A stretch of 15,371 nt of DNA from Bacteroidales bacterium (GCA_003520925.1 DOTV01000064.1:14912-30282), one strand, 5' to 3'. Positions 1 to 7,816 are shown, counted from the first letter of the stretch. Notes: generated from the letters alone by a model not told the origin. Made by a program: numbers and translations.

Positions 1-1328
1 TCAAGCAGCTGAGGAGTGAAGTGTGATACCATCAGTTTTTTCCTGTAAGCCTCCCGCGAATTTGCCAGTATTATGTCCGGTAACTTTATCGATCCGAATC
101 TCTCATTAAGCTCAACGAGGCCATATTTTGCCGACATGGCATTATTATAGCTTTCAATTGAGGGGGAAGCGGAGCCGAGGAGCGTTTTTGCCTTATGAAG
201 ACCTGCAAGAACAATTGCTGTATCGCGTGCATGATATCTTGGCGATGGATCATGCTGCTTATATGAACCATCATGTTCTTCATCAACAATTACAAGTCCA
301 AGGTTTTTAAATGGCAGGAACAGGGCAGACCGGGCACCGATCACAAGCCTGTATTCTTTTACCGGATCCAGTCCGGCCACCCGGTTCCATATCTCCACCC
401 TTTCAGGGTTGCTGAAGCGTGAATGGTAAATACCGGTCACTGAACTGAAATGTTTATGAAGACGCTGAATTATCTGAGTTGTCAGTGCTATCTCAGGCAG
501 AAGATAAAGCACCTGCCTGCCAAGTTTTAACTGCTCCTCAATCAGATGAATATATATCTCAGTCTTGCCGCTTGAGGTTACACCGTGCAGCAATACAATA
601 TCCTTCTCTCTGAAGATACCGGAAACCTTATTTAATGCATTCTTTTGCTCTTCACTAAGTTGTTTAAGGTTTTCGGAAGGTGATGTAAAATCTGTAAGCC
701 TCCACTTTTGCCGTAAAAGCACAGACAATATTCCTTTTTGTAAAAGTCCGTCAATACCTCCCTGCGATGAATGAGCCTCTTTCAATAACACCGATTTATT
801 TACCGGTCTGTTCACTTTGTTTTCTGCATACCCGCTTAATTCTAGATATGCTGTCAGGATTCTTAACTGGACCGGCGCTTTTGCCAGCTTATCCAGAATA
901 TCATTTAACTGATCTTCAGTAAAATCGGATGTCAGCTGTACAAATGGTTCTACTGCCGGCCTGTATTTTTCCGGAACAGGGATTTCCGTAACTCCTTCGA
1001 GACACAGGTCGGACGGAAGTGCAGCTTTCATCACTTCACCTATCGAGCACATATAGTAATCTGATATCCAGAGCCAGAGTTTAAGCTGTATTTCATTAAC
1101 AACAGGTACCGGGTCGAGAACTCTTAATATCGATCTGATTTTAACGGAAGAAAGAGTATCATCATGGATCCTGTAAACAATTCCGGAATAGAGCTTCCTG
1201 CTGCCAAACTGAACAAGTACCCTGGAACCAGTGGAGATAATTCCGGCAAGCTCCCCGGGGATATTGTAGGTAAAAGTTCCCTTTACCGCAAAGGGCAAAA
1301 TGATATCAGCAAAATGATGTTCCACCAT
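1..1328 (-). CDS. priA: Primosomal protein N' (PriA helicase), N-terminal part, cut by window edge
   Basis: PriA is the superfamily 2 DNA helicase that recognises stalled or collapsed replication forks and loads the replisome away from oriC. Reading the minus strand gives about 442 codons with no stop; the frame is still open at base 1, so the rest of the helicase core, including the zinc-binding region, lies outside. The N-terminus (HHFADIILPFAVKGTFTYNIP) is the typical PriA 3'-DNA-binding domain opening. Walker A is GVTSSGKT at residues 249-256 and the Walker B/DEEH box is VIVDEEHDGSYKQ with DEEH at 349-352. A GSASPS motif follows, as in other PriA proteins. I chose ATG at 1328 because family homology begins right after it; no good Shine-Dalgarno is seen. 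The hybrid kinase stop is 28 nt upstream in the same direction, so the two may share a transcript. Confidence 0.95.
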   Translation of the reverse strand, partial: MVEHHFADIILPFAVKGTFTYNIPGELAGIISTGSRVLVQFGSRKLYSGIVYRIHDDTLSSVKIRSILRVLDPVPVVNEIQLKLWLWISDYYMCSIGEVMKAALPSDLCLEGVTEIPVPEKYRPAVEPFVQLTSDFTEDQLNDILDKLAKAPVQLRILTAYLELSGYAENKVNRPVNKSVLLKEAHSSQGGIDGLLQKGILSVLLRQKWRLTDFTSPSENLKQLSEEQKNALNKVSGIFREKDIVLLHGVTSSGKTEIYIHLIEEQLKLGRQVLYLLPEIALTTQIIQRLHKHFSSVTGIYHSRFSNPERVEIWNRVAGLDPVKEYRLVIGARSALFLPFKNLGLVIVDEEHDGSYKQHDPSPRYHARDTAIVLAGLHKAKTLLGSASPSIESYNNAMSAKYGLVELNERFGSIKLPDIILANSREAYRKKLMVSHFTPQLL

Positions 1329-1356
1329 TTGTCTCAGCTCTCTGCAAAATAAACAA

Positions 1357-3249
1357 TTAAACCGACTTTAAGAAACTTGACATTACAGTCAGAAGGTGGT
1401 CCTTCCTGATAGGTTTTATTAGGCATGCATCGCATCCTGCCTCAAGAATAATGTCCTTATCGTCTTCGAAAATAAACGCCGTCTGCGCAATAATTGGAAT
1501 ATCCTTCCTGATCTTCCTGATCTCTTTTGTCGCTTCGATGCCGTTCATTTCGGGCATTTGCATATCAAGCAGCACTACGTCAATGCCCGGAATGGTTTTT
1601 ACAATATCGATGGCTTCAATTCCCGACCTGGCACTTAGTGTCTTTATCCCGGTGTCGGCCAGCGTTCTGTTCAGATAAAGCAATACGTCTTTATTGTCAT
1701 CAACCAGAAGGCACGTCTTATTGTTCCAGTTTAACTGAAGATCGCGGGGTTCAGAGGCGGCAACCTTCGATCTAATTCTTGTGCTTCCACCTGCCGGCCG
1801 GTAAGGTATTGAAAAGCTGAACTCTGAGCCGACCCCTTTCTCGGACTGAACAAAAATTTTGCCTCCCATTCTTTCGATGACCTCCTTTGCAAGGGTAAGA
1901 CCCACTCCCAGTCCTTCAAAAGGACGGTGGTGGCCGTCAATTTCCTGACGGAACTCCTCAAAAATATGATCGAGATTCTCTTTGTTAATACCTATCCCGG
2001 TATCCTTAATCCTGAAGACAAGATTCTCATTCTCTTTTGCATAGGAGAGACTAACAGAACCTTCCAGAGTGAATTTGACAGCGTTATCCATCAGGTGATT
2101 AAGTACTCTCTTAAGCCAGATCCTGTCAGTGAATATAAGGTCCCCGTTCTCCTCGAGAAGATTCATCACATTGATGATAATCGATTTTTCGTTGCGTCTG
2201 ATTATTTTCCTGGCATCTTCCACAATTTCATTCACAATGCTGCTTACCGATGCTTCTTCGTATGTTATCTCAATCTGGGAACTCTCAAGCCGTGACAGGT
2301 CAATTATGTCTCCAATTATCTGAAGAAGTTTTTCACTGTTGTGGTTAATGTGCTCAATATATTCCTCCTTGACATCATTTGAAAGATCATTTGCCAGCAG
2401 GAGGTTTGCAAATCCGACAACGCTGTTAAGCGGTGTTCTTATTTCATGCGAAATATTTGCCAGAAAGCTTGATTTAAGCCTGTTACTTGCTTCTGCCTCA
2501 ACATTTGCCTTAACAAGTTCCTCGTGTACTTTCTTAAGGGAAGTTATGTCTCTTGATATTGTTAATGCCCCTATTATATCAGCATTTTCATTTTTAACTG
2601 TCACCGATCTGGTTGAAAGATTTATATAATGCCCGTCCTTATGTTTTAGCCTCAGTTCAGTTTCAAAAAATCCGTTTTTCTGAAGAGCCTCAGTTCTGGT
2701 CTGTTCATATATTAAATCATCAGGATGAACAATCTCCCTGGCATCTAACGCATTGTACTGCTCCCTTGAAACACCGATCATGGCATAAAAGGCACCATTG
2801 GCGTATTTAAGGTTCCAATCCCTGTCATAGAAGGAGATCCCGTCGTCAGCCGACTGTACAAGCATTCTGTAGAACATTTCCGAATATGAATACTCGCGGG
2901 TTATTGTTTCTTTTTCAATCGACAAGTCCTTGTTTGTCTTCTGAAGATTTAAATTAATCTCTTCAATTTGTTTGTTTCTTTCTATTAACTCCCTGTTTGC
3001 CTTTCTGAGCTTCGACGAAAAGATCAGTATCATTATGCATAATATTACCAGGGCTCCTGCGAGTGTGATAATGAAAGCAAGTGTGGAAATAGATAAGATA
3101 GAATAAGTTCCTTTTGATTCAGAAACAACTCCGGTGACTGAAGAGGCAAATGACTGAACAGGAGAAGACATCATGATAATCATGATGGAAATAAAGAACA
3201 GGAACTTTTGTCTGATCCTGGTCGCAACTGACCTCAAAAGCATTTCCAT
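1357..3249 (-). CDS. Membrane-bound hybrid sensor histidine kinase (PAS-HisKA-HATPase-REC)
   Basis: A 630-residue two-component kinase fused to a receiver. The order is: hydrophobic segment 15-31 (signal anchor or signal peptide), a periplasmic stretch of only about 20 residues, membrane helix 53-77, a short coiled-coil linker 78-120, PAS domain about 122-238, HisKA with SHEIRTP (phospho-acceptor H268), and HATPase with N box HLMDNAVKF (N389), DTGIGI (416-421) and GLGVGLTLAK (446-455). The receiver domain spans about 513-625, with acidic pair D517/D518, phospho-acceptor D562 in LLDMQMPEMNG, T590 and K612. All catalytic residues are present, so it should be active. With almost no periplasmic domain, sensing probably falls to the PAS domain. 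No separate DNA-binding response regulator is nearby, so the partner is unknown. M3 at 3243 is an alternative start. It diverges from the iron-sulfur pair; priA follows in the same direction. Confidence 0.95.
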   Translation of the reverse strand: MEMLLRSVATRIRQKFLFFISIMIIMMSSPVQSFASSVTGVVSESKGTYSILSISTLAFIITLAGALVILCIMILIFSSKLRKANRELIERNKQIEEINLNLQKTNKDLSIEKETITREYSYSEMFYRMLVQSADDGISFYDRDWNLKYANGAFYAMIGVSREQYNALDAREIVHPDDLIYEQTRTEALQKNGFFETELRLKHKDGHYINLSTRSVTVKNENADIIGALTISRDITSLKKVHEELVKANVEAEASNRLKSSFLANISHEIRTPLNSVVGFANLLLANDLSNDVKEEYIEHINHNSEKLLQIIGDIIDLSRLESSQIEITYEEASVSSIVNEIVEDARKIIRRNEKSIIINVMNLLEENGDLIFTDRIWLKRVLNHLMDNAVKFTLEGSVSLSYAKENENLVFRIKDTGIGINKENLDHIFEEFRQEIDGHHRPFEGLGVGLTLAKEVIERMGGKIFVQSEKGVGSEFSFSIPYRPAGGSTRIRSKVAASEPRDLQLNWNNKTCLLVDDNKDVLLYLNRTLADTGIKTLSARSGIEAIDIVKTIPGIDVVLLDMQMPEMNGIEATKEIRKIRKDIPIIAQTAFIFEDDKDIILEAGCDACLIKPIRKDHLLTVMSSFLKSV

Positions 3250-3302
3250 GAAAAAAAGCTTAGATTCAACCCCGAATTAACTTTCAATCTGCATCCAGGG
3301 GT

Positions 3303-3336
3303 CAAAGATAAAAATTCGTCAATTAACTGACTTCAA
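3303..3336 (-). promoter_or_regulatory. Possible Bacteroidota-type promoter for the hybrid kinase
   Basis: On the minus strand TATCTTTG (3310-3303) fits the TAnnTTTG -7 element. A TTG (3336-3334) lies 23 nt upstream as a possible -33 element; that spacing is slightly long. It would give a leader of roughly 45-50 nt before the kinase start. This is pattern matching only; no equally good element was seen for the divergent iron-sulfur genes. Confidence 0.35.
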
Positions 3337-3393
3337 GATATGAACAATTTATTGCACAAAAAACACTAAATTGCAAACAAATGCCATGCTGAG

Positions 3394-3909
3394 ATGGAAA
3401 GAGACAATAACAGTTTTTCAGGAGGAAGGCGATACAGGAATAACGAAATAACTGTCTACTGGTTGCCTGATGCCTGCGTTCACGCATCATACTGCTATAG
3501 GGAACTAATTGAAGTGTTCGATCCTGGCAGAAGGCCATGGGTTGATATGAACGGAGCCACAACCGACAGGATCATTGAGGTTGTTAATATGTGTCCGACT
3601 GAAGCACTTACCTGGAAGTGGAATGATGAAGAGAAGAACAAGAATATAAGTCCAGACCAGACAAATCATGTAATTTTCAGAAGGCCTGAGCTTTTAATTG
3701 AGAAGGAAAATGTCATTGAAAAAAATCCTGTTTCAATAAAGATCATGATGGATGGCCCGATAGTCATTAAAGGTGATTTTACTTTTCAGTACAGCGGGAA
3801 TACCAAAGAAATGAAAGACGGGATTATTTCGATATGTCGCTGCGGGGCAAGCAATCATATGCCTTTCTGCGATGGTATGCACAGGAAAATAGGTTTTGAA
3901 GATAAATAG
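3394..3909 (+). CDS. Fused Fer4_19 ferredoxin-like / CDGSH iron-sulfur protein
   Basis: A 171-residue cytoplasmic protein with no signal peptide or membrane segment. Residues about 13-76 resemble the divergent mono-cluster ferredoxin domain (Fer4_19): C28-x5-C34 in DACVHASYC, then C67 in NMCPTEAL. Only these three cysteines are visible for that cluster. Residues about 113-168 form a CDGSH domain: C148-x-C150-x2-S-x3-P-x-C159-D-G-M-H163, the three-Cys one-His ligand set of mitoNEET-type 2Fe-2S proteins, with Met where Ser/Ala/Thr is usual. Such proteins are thought to carry electrons or clusters; no specific partner can be named. The ATG at 3394 is the only upstream in-frame start giving an intact ferredoxin domain; an ATG at 3381 in another frame stops after three codons. 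The stop is followed after 5 nt by the next CDGSH gene, implying a two-gene operon. Confidence 0.88.
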   Translation: MERDNNSFSGGRRYRNNEITVYWLPDACVHASYCYRELIEVFDPGRRPWVDMNGATTDRIIEVVNMCPTEALTWKWNDEEKNKNISPDQTNHVIFRRPELLIEKENVIEKNPVSIKIMMDGPIVIKGDFTFQYSGNTKEMKDGIISICRCGASNHMPFCDGMHRKIGFEDK

Positions 3910-3914
3910 AGATT

Positions 3915-4106
3915 ATGGGAACAGACGGAAATAATAAATCCTTTACACTGGTTGAGGTCATCGATGGAGGTCCTCTTAAGATTACCGGGCACCTCATTTT
4001 GAAGGATCCAAAAAAAGATATCACTGCAAGCCCTGCAGAAGTTTACCTTTGCAGATGCGGTCACTCATGCAATAAGCCATATTGCGATAAGTCGCATAAT
4101 TGCTAA
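3915..4106 (+). CDS. Small solitary CDGSH iron-sulfur protein
   Basis: A 63-residue protein made of one CDGSH domain. Residues 13-31 (VEVIDGGPLKITGHLIL) form the usual beta-strand lead, like the matching part of the preceding gene. The cluster motif is C46-x-C48-x2-S-x3-P-x-C57-D-K-S-H61, so the Gly of CDGSH is Lys here. Two more cysteines (C52 inside the motif, C63 as the final residue) are not standard ligands. Three Cys and one His would bind one 2Fe-2S cluster, normally in a homodimer. It begins 5 nt after the upstream gene and is almost certainly co-transcribed with it. It ends 25 nt from the convergent sucC stop; I saw no strong terminator between them. The function is likely redox or cluster transfer but not defined by context. 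Confidence 0.85.
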   Translation: MGTDGNNKSFTLVEVIDGGPLKITGHLILKDPKKDITASPAEVYLCRCGHSCNKPYCDKSHNC

Positions 4107-4131
4107 ACTCCTCCGGTCAGATTACCTCAGT

Positions 4132-5328
4132 TTATTTTGATGAAAGGGCAGCCCCTACCTTTTCGGCAGCTTCCCTGAACGAGGTGGCTGAAATAACACT
4201 TAACCCCGATTTGTCTATAATCTCTTTCGCCTCAGTAGCATTGGTTCCCTGAAGTCTGACAATTACCGGCACCTTAATTTCACCTATTGATTTATAAGCT
4301 TCAACCACCCCGTTGGCTACCCTGTCGCACCTTACTATGCCTCCAAAGATGTTTATCAGGATGGCTTTTACTGCAGGATCCTTCAGAATAATCCGGAACC
4401 CGGCTTCAACTGTGTCTTTATTTGCCCCGCCTCCTACATCAAGGAAATTTGCTGGCGATCCGCCGGAGAGCTTTATTATATCCATTGTAGCCATTGCAAG
4501 TCCTGCACCATTTACCATGCAGCCTACATTCCCGTCGAGCCTGACATAATTCAGACTGTACTTGCCTGCTTCGACTTCTACAGGATCTTCTTCGTTAATA
4601 TCTCGCATTTGCGCAAGTTCCTGATGCCGGTACAGCGCATTATCATCAAGAATTAATTTGCAGTCGACAGCCAGGACTCTGTCGTCGCTTGTTTTAAGAA
4701 CCGGATTGATCTCAAGAAGCTGAGCATCGCAACTAATGAATGTTTCATAAATCCCTTCAAGAAACTTGAGCATATTTTTAAATGCGGTTCCACTGAGACC
4801 CAGTTTAAAGGCAATTTTTCTGGCCTGAAAGGGCTGAAGTCCGGTCAGCGGGGAGATTTCTTCCGTAAATATAAGGCCGGGTGTTTTTTCTGCAACCTGT
4901 TCAATATCCATTCCTCCTTCAGAAGAATACATTAAAACGTATCTTCCGCTTTTTCTGTTCAGCAGCAGACTGACGTAGAACTCCTCATGTTTTGCATCGC
5001 CGGGGTAGTAAACATCCTGTGCTATTAATACTTTATTGACTTTTCTCCCTGCAGGCCCAGTCTGAGGTGTCACCAGATTCATCCCCAGCATCCTGCCTGC
5101 AATGATCCCGGCTTCATCAACCGATTTTGCAAGCTTTACTCCACCGCCCTTACCTCTTCCCCCCGCATGTATCTGTGCCTTTACGACAAAATATCCGGTG
5201 CCGAATTTCTCCTGCATCTGTCTGGCAATCATTACTGCCTGATCGGCCGTTTCTGCAACGAATCCTTCCTGGATATCTACATTATAAGCTTTCAGGAGTG
5301 ACTTCCCCTGGAATTCATGAATGTTCAT
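4132..5328 (-). CDS. sucC: Succinyl-CoA synthetase (ADP-forming), beta subunit
   Basis: SucC is the nucleotide-binding subunit of the TCA-cycle enzyme that interconverts succinyl-CoA and succinate with phosphorylation of ADP or GDP. At 398 residues it is of typical length. It opens with MNIHEFQGKSLL, has the ATP-grasp signature VVKAQIHAGGRGKGGGVKLA (49-68), the Mg/nucleotide residues in LLEINPV (E206, N208), and the C-terminal ligase domain with GNVGCMVNGAGLAMATMD (266-283), NFLDVGGGA (294-302) and NIFGGIVRCD (326-335). The start at 5328 matches the family N-terminus. The alpha subunit gene sucD, needed for activity, is not adjacent: the downstream neighbour is the convergent CDGSH gene and the upstream neighbour is the divergent methyltransferase. 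So sucC is a stand-alone unit here and sucD must lie elsewhere. Confidence 0.97.
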   Translation of the reverse strand: MNIHEFQGKSLLKAYNVDIQEGFVAETADQAVMIARQMQEKFGTGYFVVKAQIHAGGRGKGGGVKLAKSVDEAGIIAGRMLGMNLVTPQTGPAGRKVNKVLIAQDVYYPGDAKHEEFYVSLLLNRKSGRYVLMYSSEGGMDIEQVAEKTPGLIFTEEISPLTGLQPFQARKIAFKLGLSGTAFKNMLKFLEGIYETFISCDAQLLEINPVLKTSDDRVLAVDCKLILDDNALYRHQELAQMRDINEEDPVEVEAGKYSLNYVRLDGNVGCMVNGAGLAMATMDIIKLSGGSPANFLDVGGGANKDTVEAGFRIILKDPAVKAILINIFGGIVRCDRVANGVVEAYKSIGEIKVPVIVRLQGTNATEAKEIIDKSGLSVISATSFREAAEKVGAALSSK

Positions 5329-5427
5329 TCTGATGTAAGTATTTAAATCCTGATATCTGGTCTGCCTGTCAATGATGGAAATTTAAAAAAATAAAAGGAT
5401 ATTTTACCTATTTTAGCATAAAAAAGG

Positions 5428-5973
5428 ATGCGGAAACTTCTTAACAGCGAACTTGGCAGGAAGAGTATTGAAGAGTACAGAAGCTCTGAGAAATCACCAT
5501 TTGCCATAGTCCTCGATAATGTAAGAAGTTTTAACAATGTAGGTTCGGTTTTCAGAACTGCCGATGCATTCCTTACTAAGAAAATTGTATTATGCGGTAT
5601 AACGCCTAAACCTCCCCACAGAGATATACAAAAAACAGCACTTGGTGCTACCGAATCAGTAGAATGGAGCTATTATGAAGAAACCACGGATGCGGTAGCT
5701 GAGCTGAAAGTGGAGGGTTACAAAATTATCGGGATTGAGCAGGCTGAAGGGGCCGTTGAACTGCAGGATCTTAAGATTGAACCCGGACAAGAATATGCTC
5801 TTGTTTTCGGGCATGAAATTAATGGAGTCAGTCAGAAGGTTATTGACATGTGCGATATTTGTGCTGAGATTCCCCAGTTCGGTACCAAGCATTCATTTAA
5901 TATCGCTATAAGTGCAGGGATTGTCTTGTGGGAGTTATATAAAAAAGGGCGTTGCAATGCAACGCCCCGATAA
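5428..5973 (+). CDS. SpoU/TrmH-family RNA 2'-O-ribose methyltransferase
   Basis: An S-adenosylmethionine-dependent enzyme of the SPOUT superfamily that methylates ribose 2'-OH in tRNA or rRNA; the target base cannot be told from sequence. All three SpoU motifs are visible: motif 1 NVRSFNNVGSVFRTADAF (31-48, with N37 and R43), motif 2 VFGHEINGVS (126-135), and motif 3 IPQFGTKHSFNIAISAG (148-164), which forms the knotted cofactor site. At 181 residues it is a minimal catalytic domain without the RNA-binding extensions of TrmH or RlmB. ATG at 5428 directly precedes the conserved region. The last codons (RCNATPR) are made by a hairpin that serves as terminator for the convergent lipoprotein gene, so the C-terminal tail is probably under RNA-structure rather than protein selection. 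It diverges from sucC across 99 bp. Confidence 0.93.
   Translation: MRKLLNSELGRKSIEEYRSSEKSPFAIVLDNVRSFNNVGSVFRTADAFLTKKIVLCGITPKPPHRDIQKTALGATESVEWSYYEETTDAVAELKVEGYKIIGIEQAEGAVELQDLKIEPGQEYALVFGHEINGVSQKVIDMCDICAEIPQFGTKHSFNIAISAGIVLWELYKKGRCNATPR
5941..5967 (-). terminator. Intrinsic terminator of the lipoprotein gene, inside the methyltransferase coding end
   Basis: The arms GGGCGTTGC (5947-5955) and GCAACGCCC (5959-5967) form a perfect 9-bp stem with a 3-nt loop. Read on the minus strand, the stem is followed immediately by six T (5946-5941), the classic rho-independent layout, 25 nt past the lipoprotein stop. On the plus strand the stem is not followed by a T-run, and it lies within the last codons of the methyltransferase gene, before its TAA at 5971-5973. 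It therefore points to the minus-strand gene. Confidence 0.88.
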
Positions 5974-5992
5974 ATATCAAAAGTTTTTATTT

Positions 5993-7708
5993 TTACTGAA
6001 CTAAGCTTGTAAAAGCAGCGTCAGAAAAGAATTTTGCAAATTCCAGATCTGTTTTTGCGTATGCTTTCCATTCAGGCTTAAAACCGATAGCCTCTTTCAG
6101 ACCGTTAACCATATATGTCTTGTCGTCGAGACGAGCACCAACGATACCTTTCAGGTATGAAGGCTTTCCGCATTTGCACATTTCTGTCATACTGTCGAGA
6201 GTAGCTTTGGCTTTACTGACATCACCTTTTAGAACCTGTGCAAGAGCAAGGTTAAAACATGGCTCAGTTCCGAAGTAATTTACTGCCTTGTCATATTCAC
6301 CTTTTGTTATTGCAATAACACCAAGACCCCATTTTGATTCCGTGGTTGCTGCAGTCATTGAATTAAACAGTTCTTCAGCCTTTACCAGATCACCTTTTAC
6401 AAGATATGCAAAGCCGGTGTTGTTTTTAACGACATCACTATTCTGAAGTGCTTTCGCCTTATCAAATGCAACCAGTGCTTCATCAGCTTTATCGAGTGCG
6501 AGCAGGGCGCATCCTATATTATTCTGGGCACGGACACATTTGGGGTTATTCTCTCCGGCAGCTTTGAAGAAGGCAAGTTTATCATTGGCATCTGTTGCAA
6601 GCATACCTGCATGAAGAATTTCCTCAAGACTCAGAACTTTAGGATCAGATTTTGCCTGTGCAAGAATCTGCTCATCAGTGCGTCCAATGTTATCAACATT
6701 GACCATCATTTTGGATCTTCTCAGTTTAGGAAGAATATCGGTTTTGAGAGCTTCAAATGCAGAGGACATATTTTTAATCTCCTTTTCGCGGACTTCCGGA
6801 TCGGAATACATTGAAAGCACCCTGAGGATCAGATCCTTGTCCTGAATACTTGAATTTTCAACTTCGTTTTTGAATCCATCCCAGTCTTCGGCTGTTGTCA
6901 GTGAACTGAAGAAATTATCAGCTTTTGCAGCTTCAATTTTCGTAAATTCACCTTTTATCAGTTTGTCGGCAGTGGTGCCTCTTTTGCCGGCAAGTTTTTC
7001 ATTCTCATTAAACTTACCATCAGGAGAAGCGTATGAACTTACAACAGCGCCTTTCAGTTGTTTGTTTGGATCGGTGCTTACTGTCGAGATATATTCCTTC
7101 AGAAGTTTTACATCCTCGCCTTTAAGTTCTGCAGGGCGGATATTTGCCTGATTAATTGCATAATTAACGTCAGCTACCTTTGTTTCAGGGATAATTCTGA
7201 CATAATTATCTTTCATATAGATTGGCATTGCATGCTTCTCTACAAGCGTTGAAGTGGCAATAACACCATCAGCAAGCTTAACAGGTTCAAAGTCGAGAGA
7301 TTTATCCTTTATACTTGCAGTGGTTCTCAGAACCAGCTCTGACATTTTCATCCCGTCCTTGTAGGGAATTGCACTTGTGTAAGTGAAATCACCACCTGTG
7401 TAAGTGATCACTTTGTTGTTTGCAGTAACTTTTTCTCCCTGGAGAACCTGTACTTTGTCAAAAGCAGTCTCTCCACCAGTGTAAGTAAGAACAGGGGTAA
7501 CAGCCAGAGTAGCTTTCTTGTTGAAATACTTCTCGGGGAACGTGCCTTTGATTGTAACATTTACAAGTCCGCCATGTGCTTCAAGAACTTTGGGGGTAAC
7601 TTCGTACTTGATGTCGCCGGCCTCTTTTTTCATTTTATTCAGACCGCTGCAACTGGCTAAAAATGCAGCTGCGAGGATAAGGATAAAATAGCTTCTGATT
7701 TTTTTCAT
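5993..7708 (-). CDS. Lipoprotein with OmpA-like segment and TPR repeats, function unknown
   Basis: A 571-residue exported lipoprotein. The signal peptide (1-19) ends in a lipobox, LASC, with C20 as the lipidated residue; the following SGLN shows no obvious inner-membrane retention signal. Residues about 33-160 look beta-rich, with two YTGG motifs (76-79 and 103-106). Residues about 168-250 resemble a degenerate OmpA-like fold: VVSSYASPDGKFNENEKLAGKR (222-243) has the SYASPDG...N..LA..R pattern of peptidoglycan-binding OmpA domains. Residues about 390-510 read as TPR-type helical repeats (NNIGCALLALDKADEALVAF, NTGFAYLVKGDLVKAEELF, and further). A CKC pair lies at 511-513. Lipoproteins with this layout are common in Bacteroidota and likely act at the periplasmic face of the envelope; the exact role is unknown. 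It has its own promoter and terminator, so it is monocistronic. Confidence 0.9.
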   Translation of the reverse strand: MKKIRSYFILILAAAFLASCSGLNKMKKEAGDIKYEVTPKVLEAHGGLVNVTIKGTFPEKYFNKKATLAVTPVLTYTGGETAFDKVQVLQGEKVTANNKVITYTGGDFTYTSAIPYKDGMKMSELVLRTTASIKDKSLDFEPVKLADGVIATSTLVEKHAMPIYMKDNYVRIIPETKVADVNYAINQANIRPAELKGEDVKLLKEYISTVSTDPNKQLKGAVVSSYASPDGKFNENEKLAGKRGTTADKLIKGEFTKIEAAKADNFFSSLTTAEDWDGFKNEVENSSIQDKDLILRVLSMYSDPEVREKEIKNMSSAFEALKTDILPKLRRSKMMVNVDNIGRTDEQILAQAKSDPKVLSLEEILHAGMLATDANDKLAFFKAAGENNPKCVRAQNNIGCALLALDKADEALVAFDKAKALQNSDVVKNNTGFAYLVKGDLVKAEELFNSMTAATTESKWGLGVIAITKGEYDKAVNYFGTEPCFNLALAQVLKGDVSKAKATLDSMTEMCKCGKPSYLKGIVGARLDDKTYMVNGLKEAIGFKPEWKAYAKTDLEFAKFFSDAAFTSLVQ

Positions 7709-7786
7709 AATTTAAATTGTTGTTTGTTTATGATATCCGTATTGGTTCTTTACGTTAAACACTAAATTAAAGTTTCAATATAAGTG

Positions 7787-7816
7787 CAAATTTATGATAA
7801 AATTAGTTAAAACAAA
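7787..7816 (-). promoter_or_regulatory. Bacteroidota-type promoter for the lipoprotein gene
   Basis: On the minus strand TTTG (7816-7813) is followed by 18 nt and then TAAATTTG (7794-7787), a full match to TAnnTTTG. The predicted start of transcription near 7780 gives an AT-rich leader of about 70 nt ending in AAACAAACAACAATTTAAAT just before the ATG, with no Shine-Dalgarno, as is usual for highly expressed Bacteroidota genes. The remainder of the 7709-7950 gap is AT-rich; I see no other gene or clear terminator in it. Confidence 0.6.

Noticed and set aside
1927..2295. Open frame of 122 codons on the plus strand
   Set aside because: It is antisense to the histidine kinase HisKA/HATPase region, with no recognisable domain.
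3420..3425. AGGAGG, a perfect Shine-Dalgarno-like hexamer inside the Fer4_19-CDGSH gene
   Set aside because: No start codon lies at a suitable distance downstream, and this phylum rarely uses Shine-Dalgarno sequences; here it encodes part of SGGRR.
4104..4134. TAAACT and AGTTTA inverted arms between the small CDGSH gene and sucC, as a bidirectional terminator
   Set aside because: The stem is only 6 AT-rich base pairs with a 19-nt loop, and the match mostly reflects the two stop codons facing each other.
5358..5386. TTGACA on the minus strand upstream of sucC, like a sigma-70 -35 box
   Set aside because: No matching -10 element at 16-18 nt, and the promoter consensus in this phylum is different, so it is probably chance.
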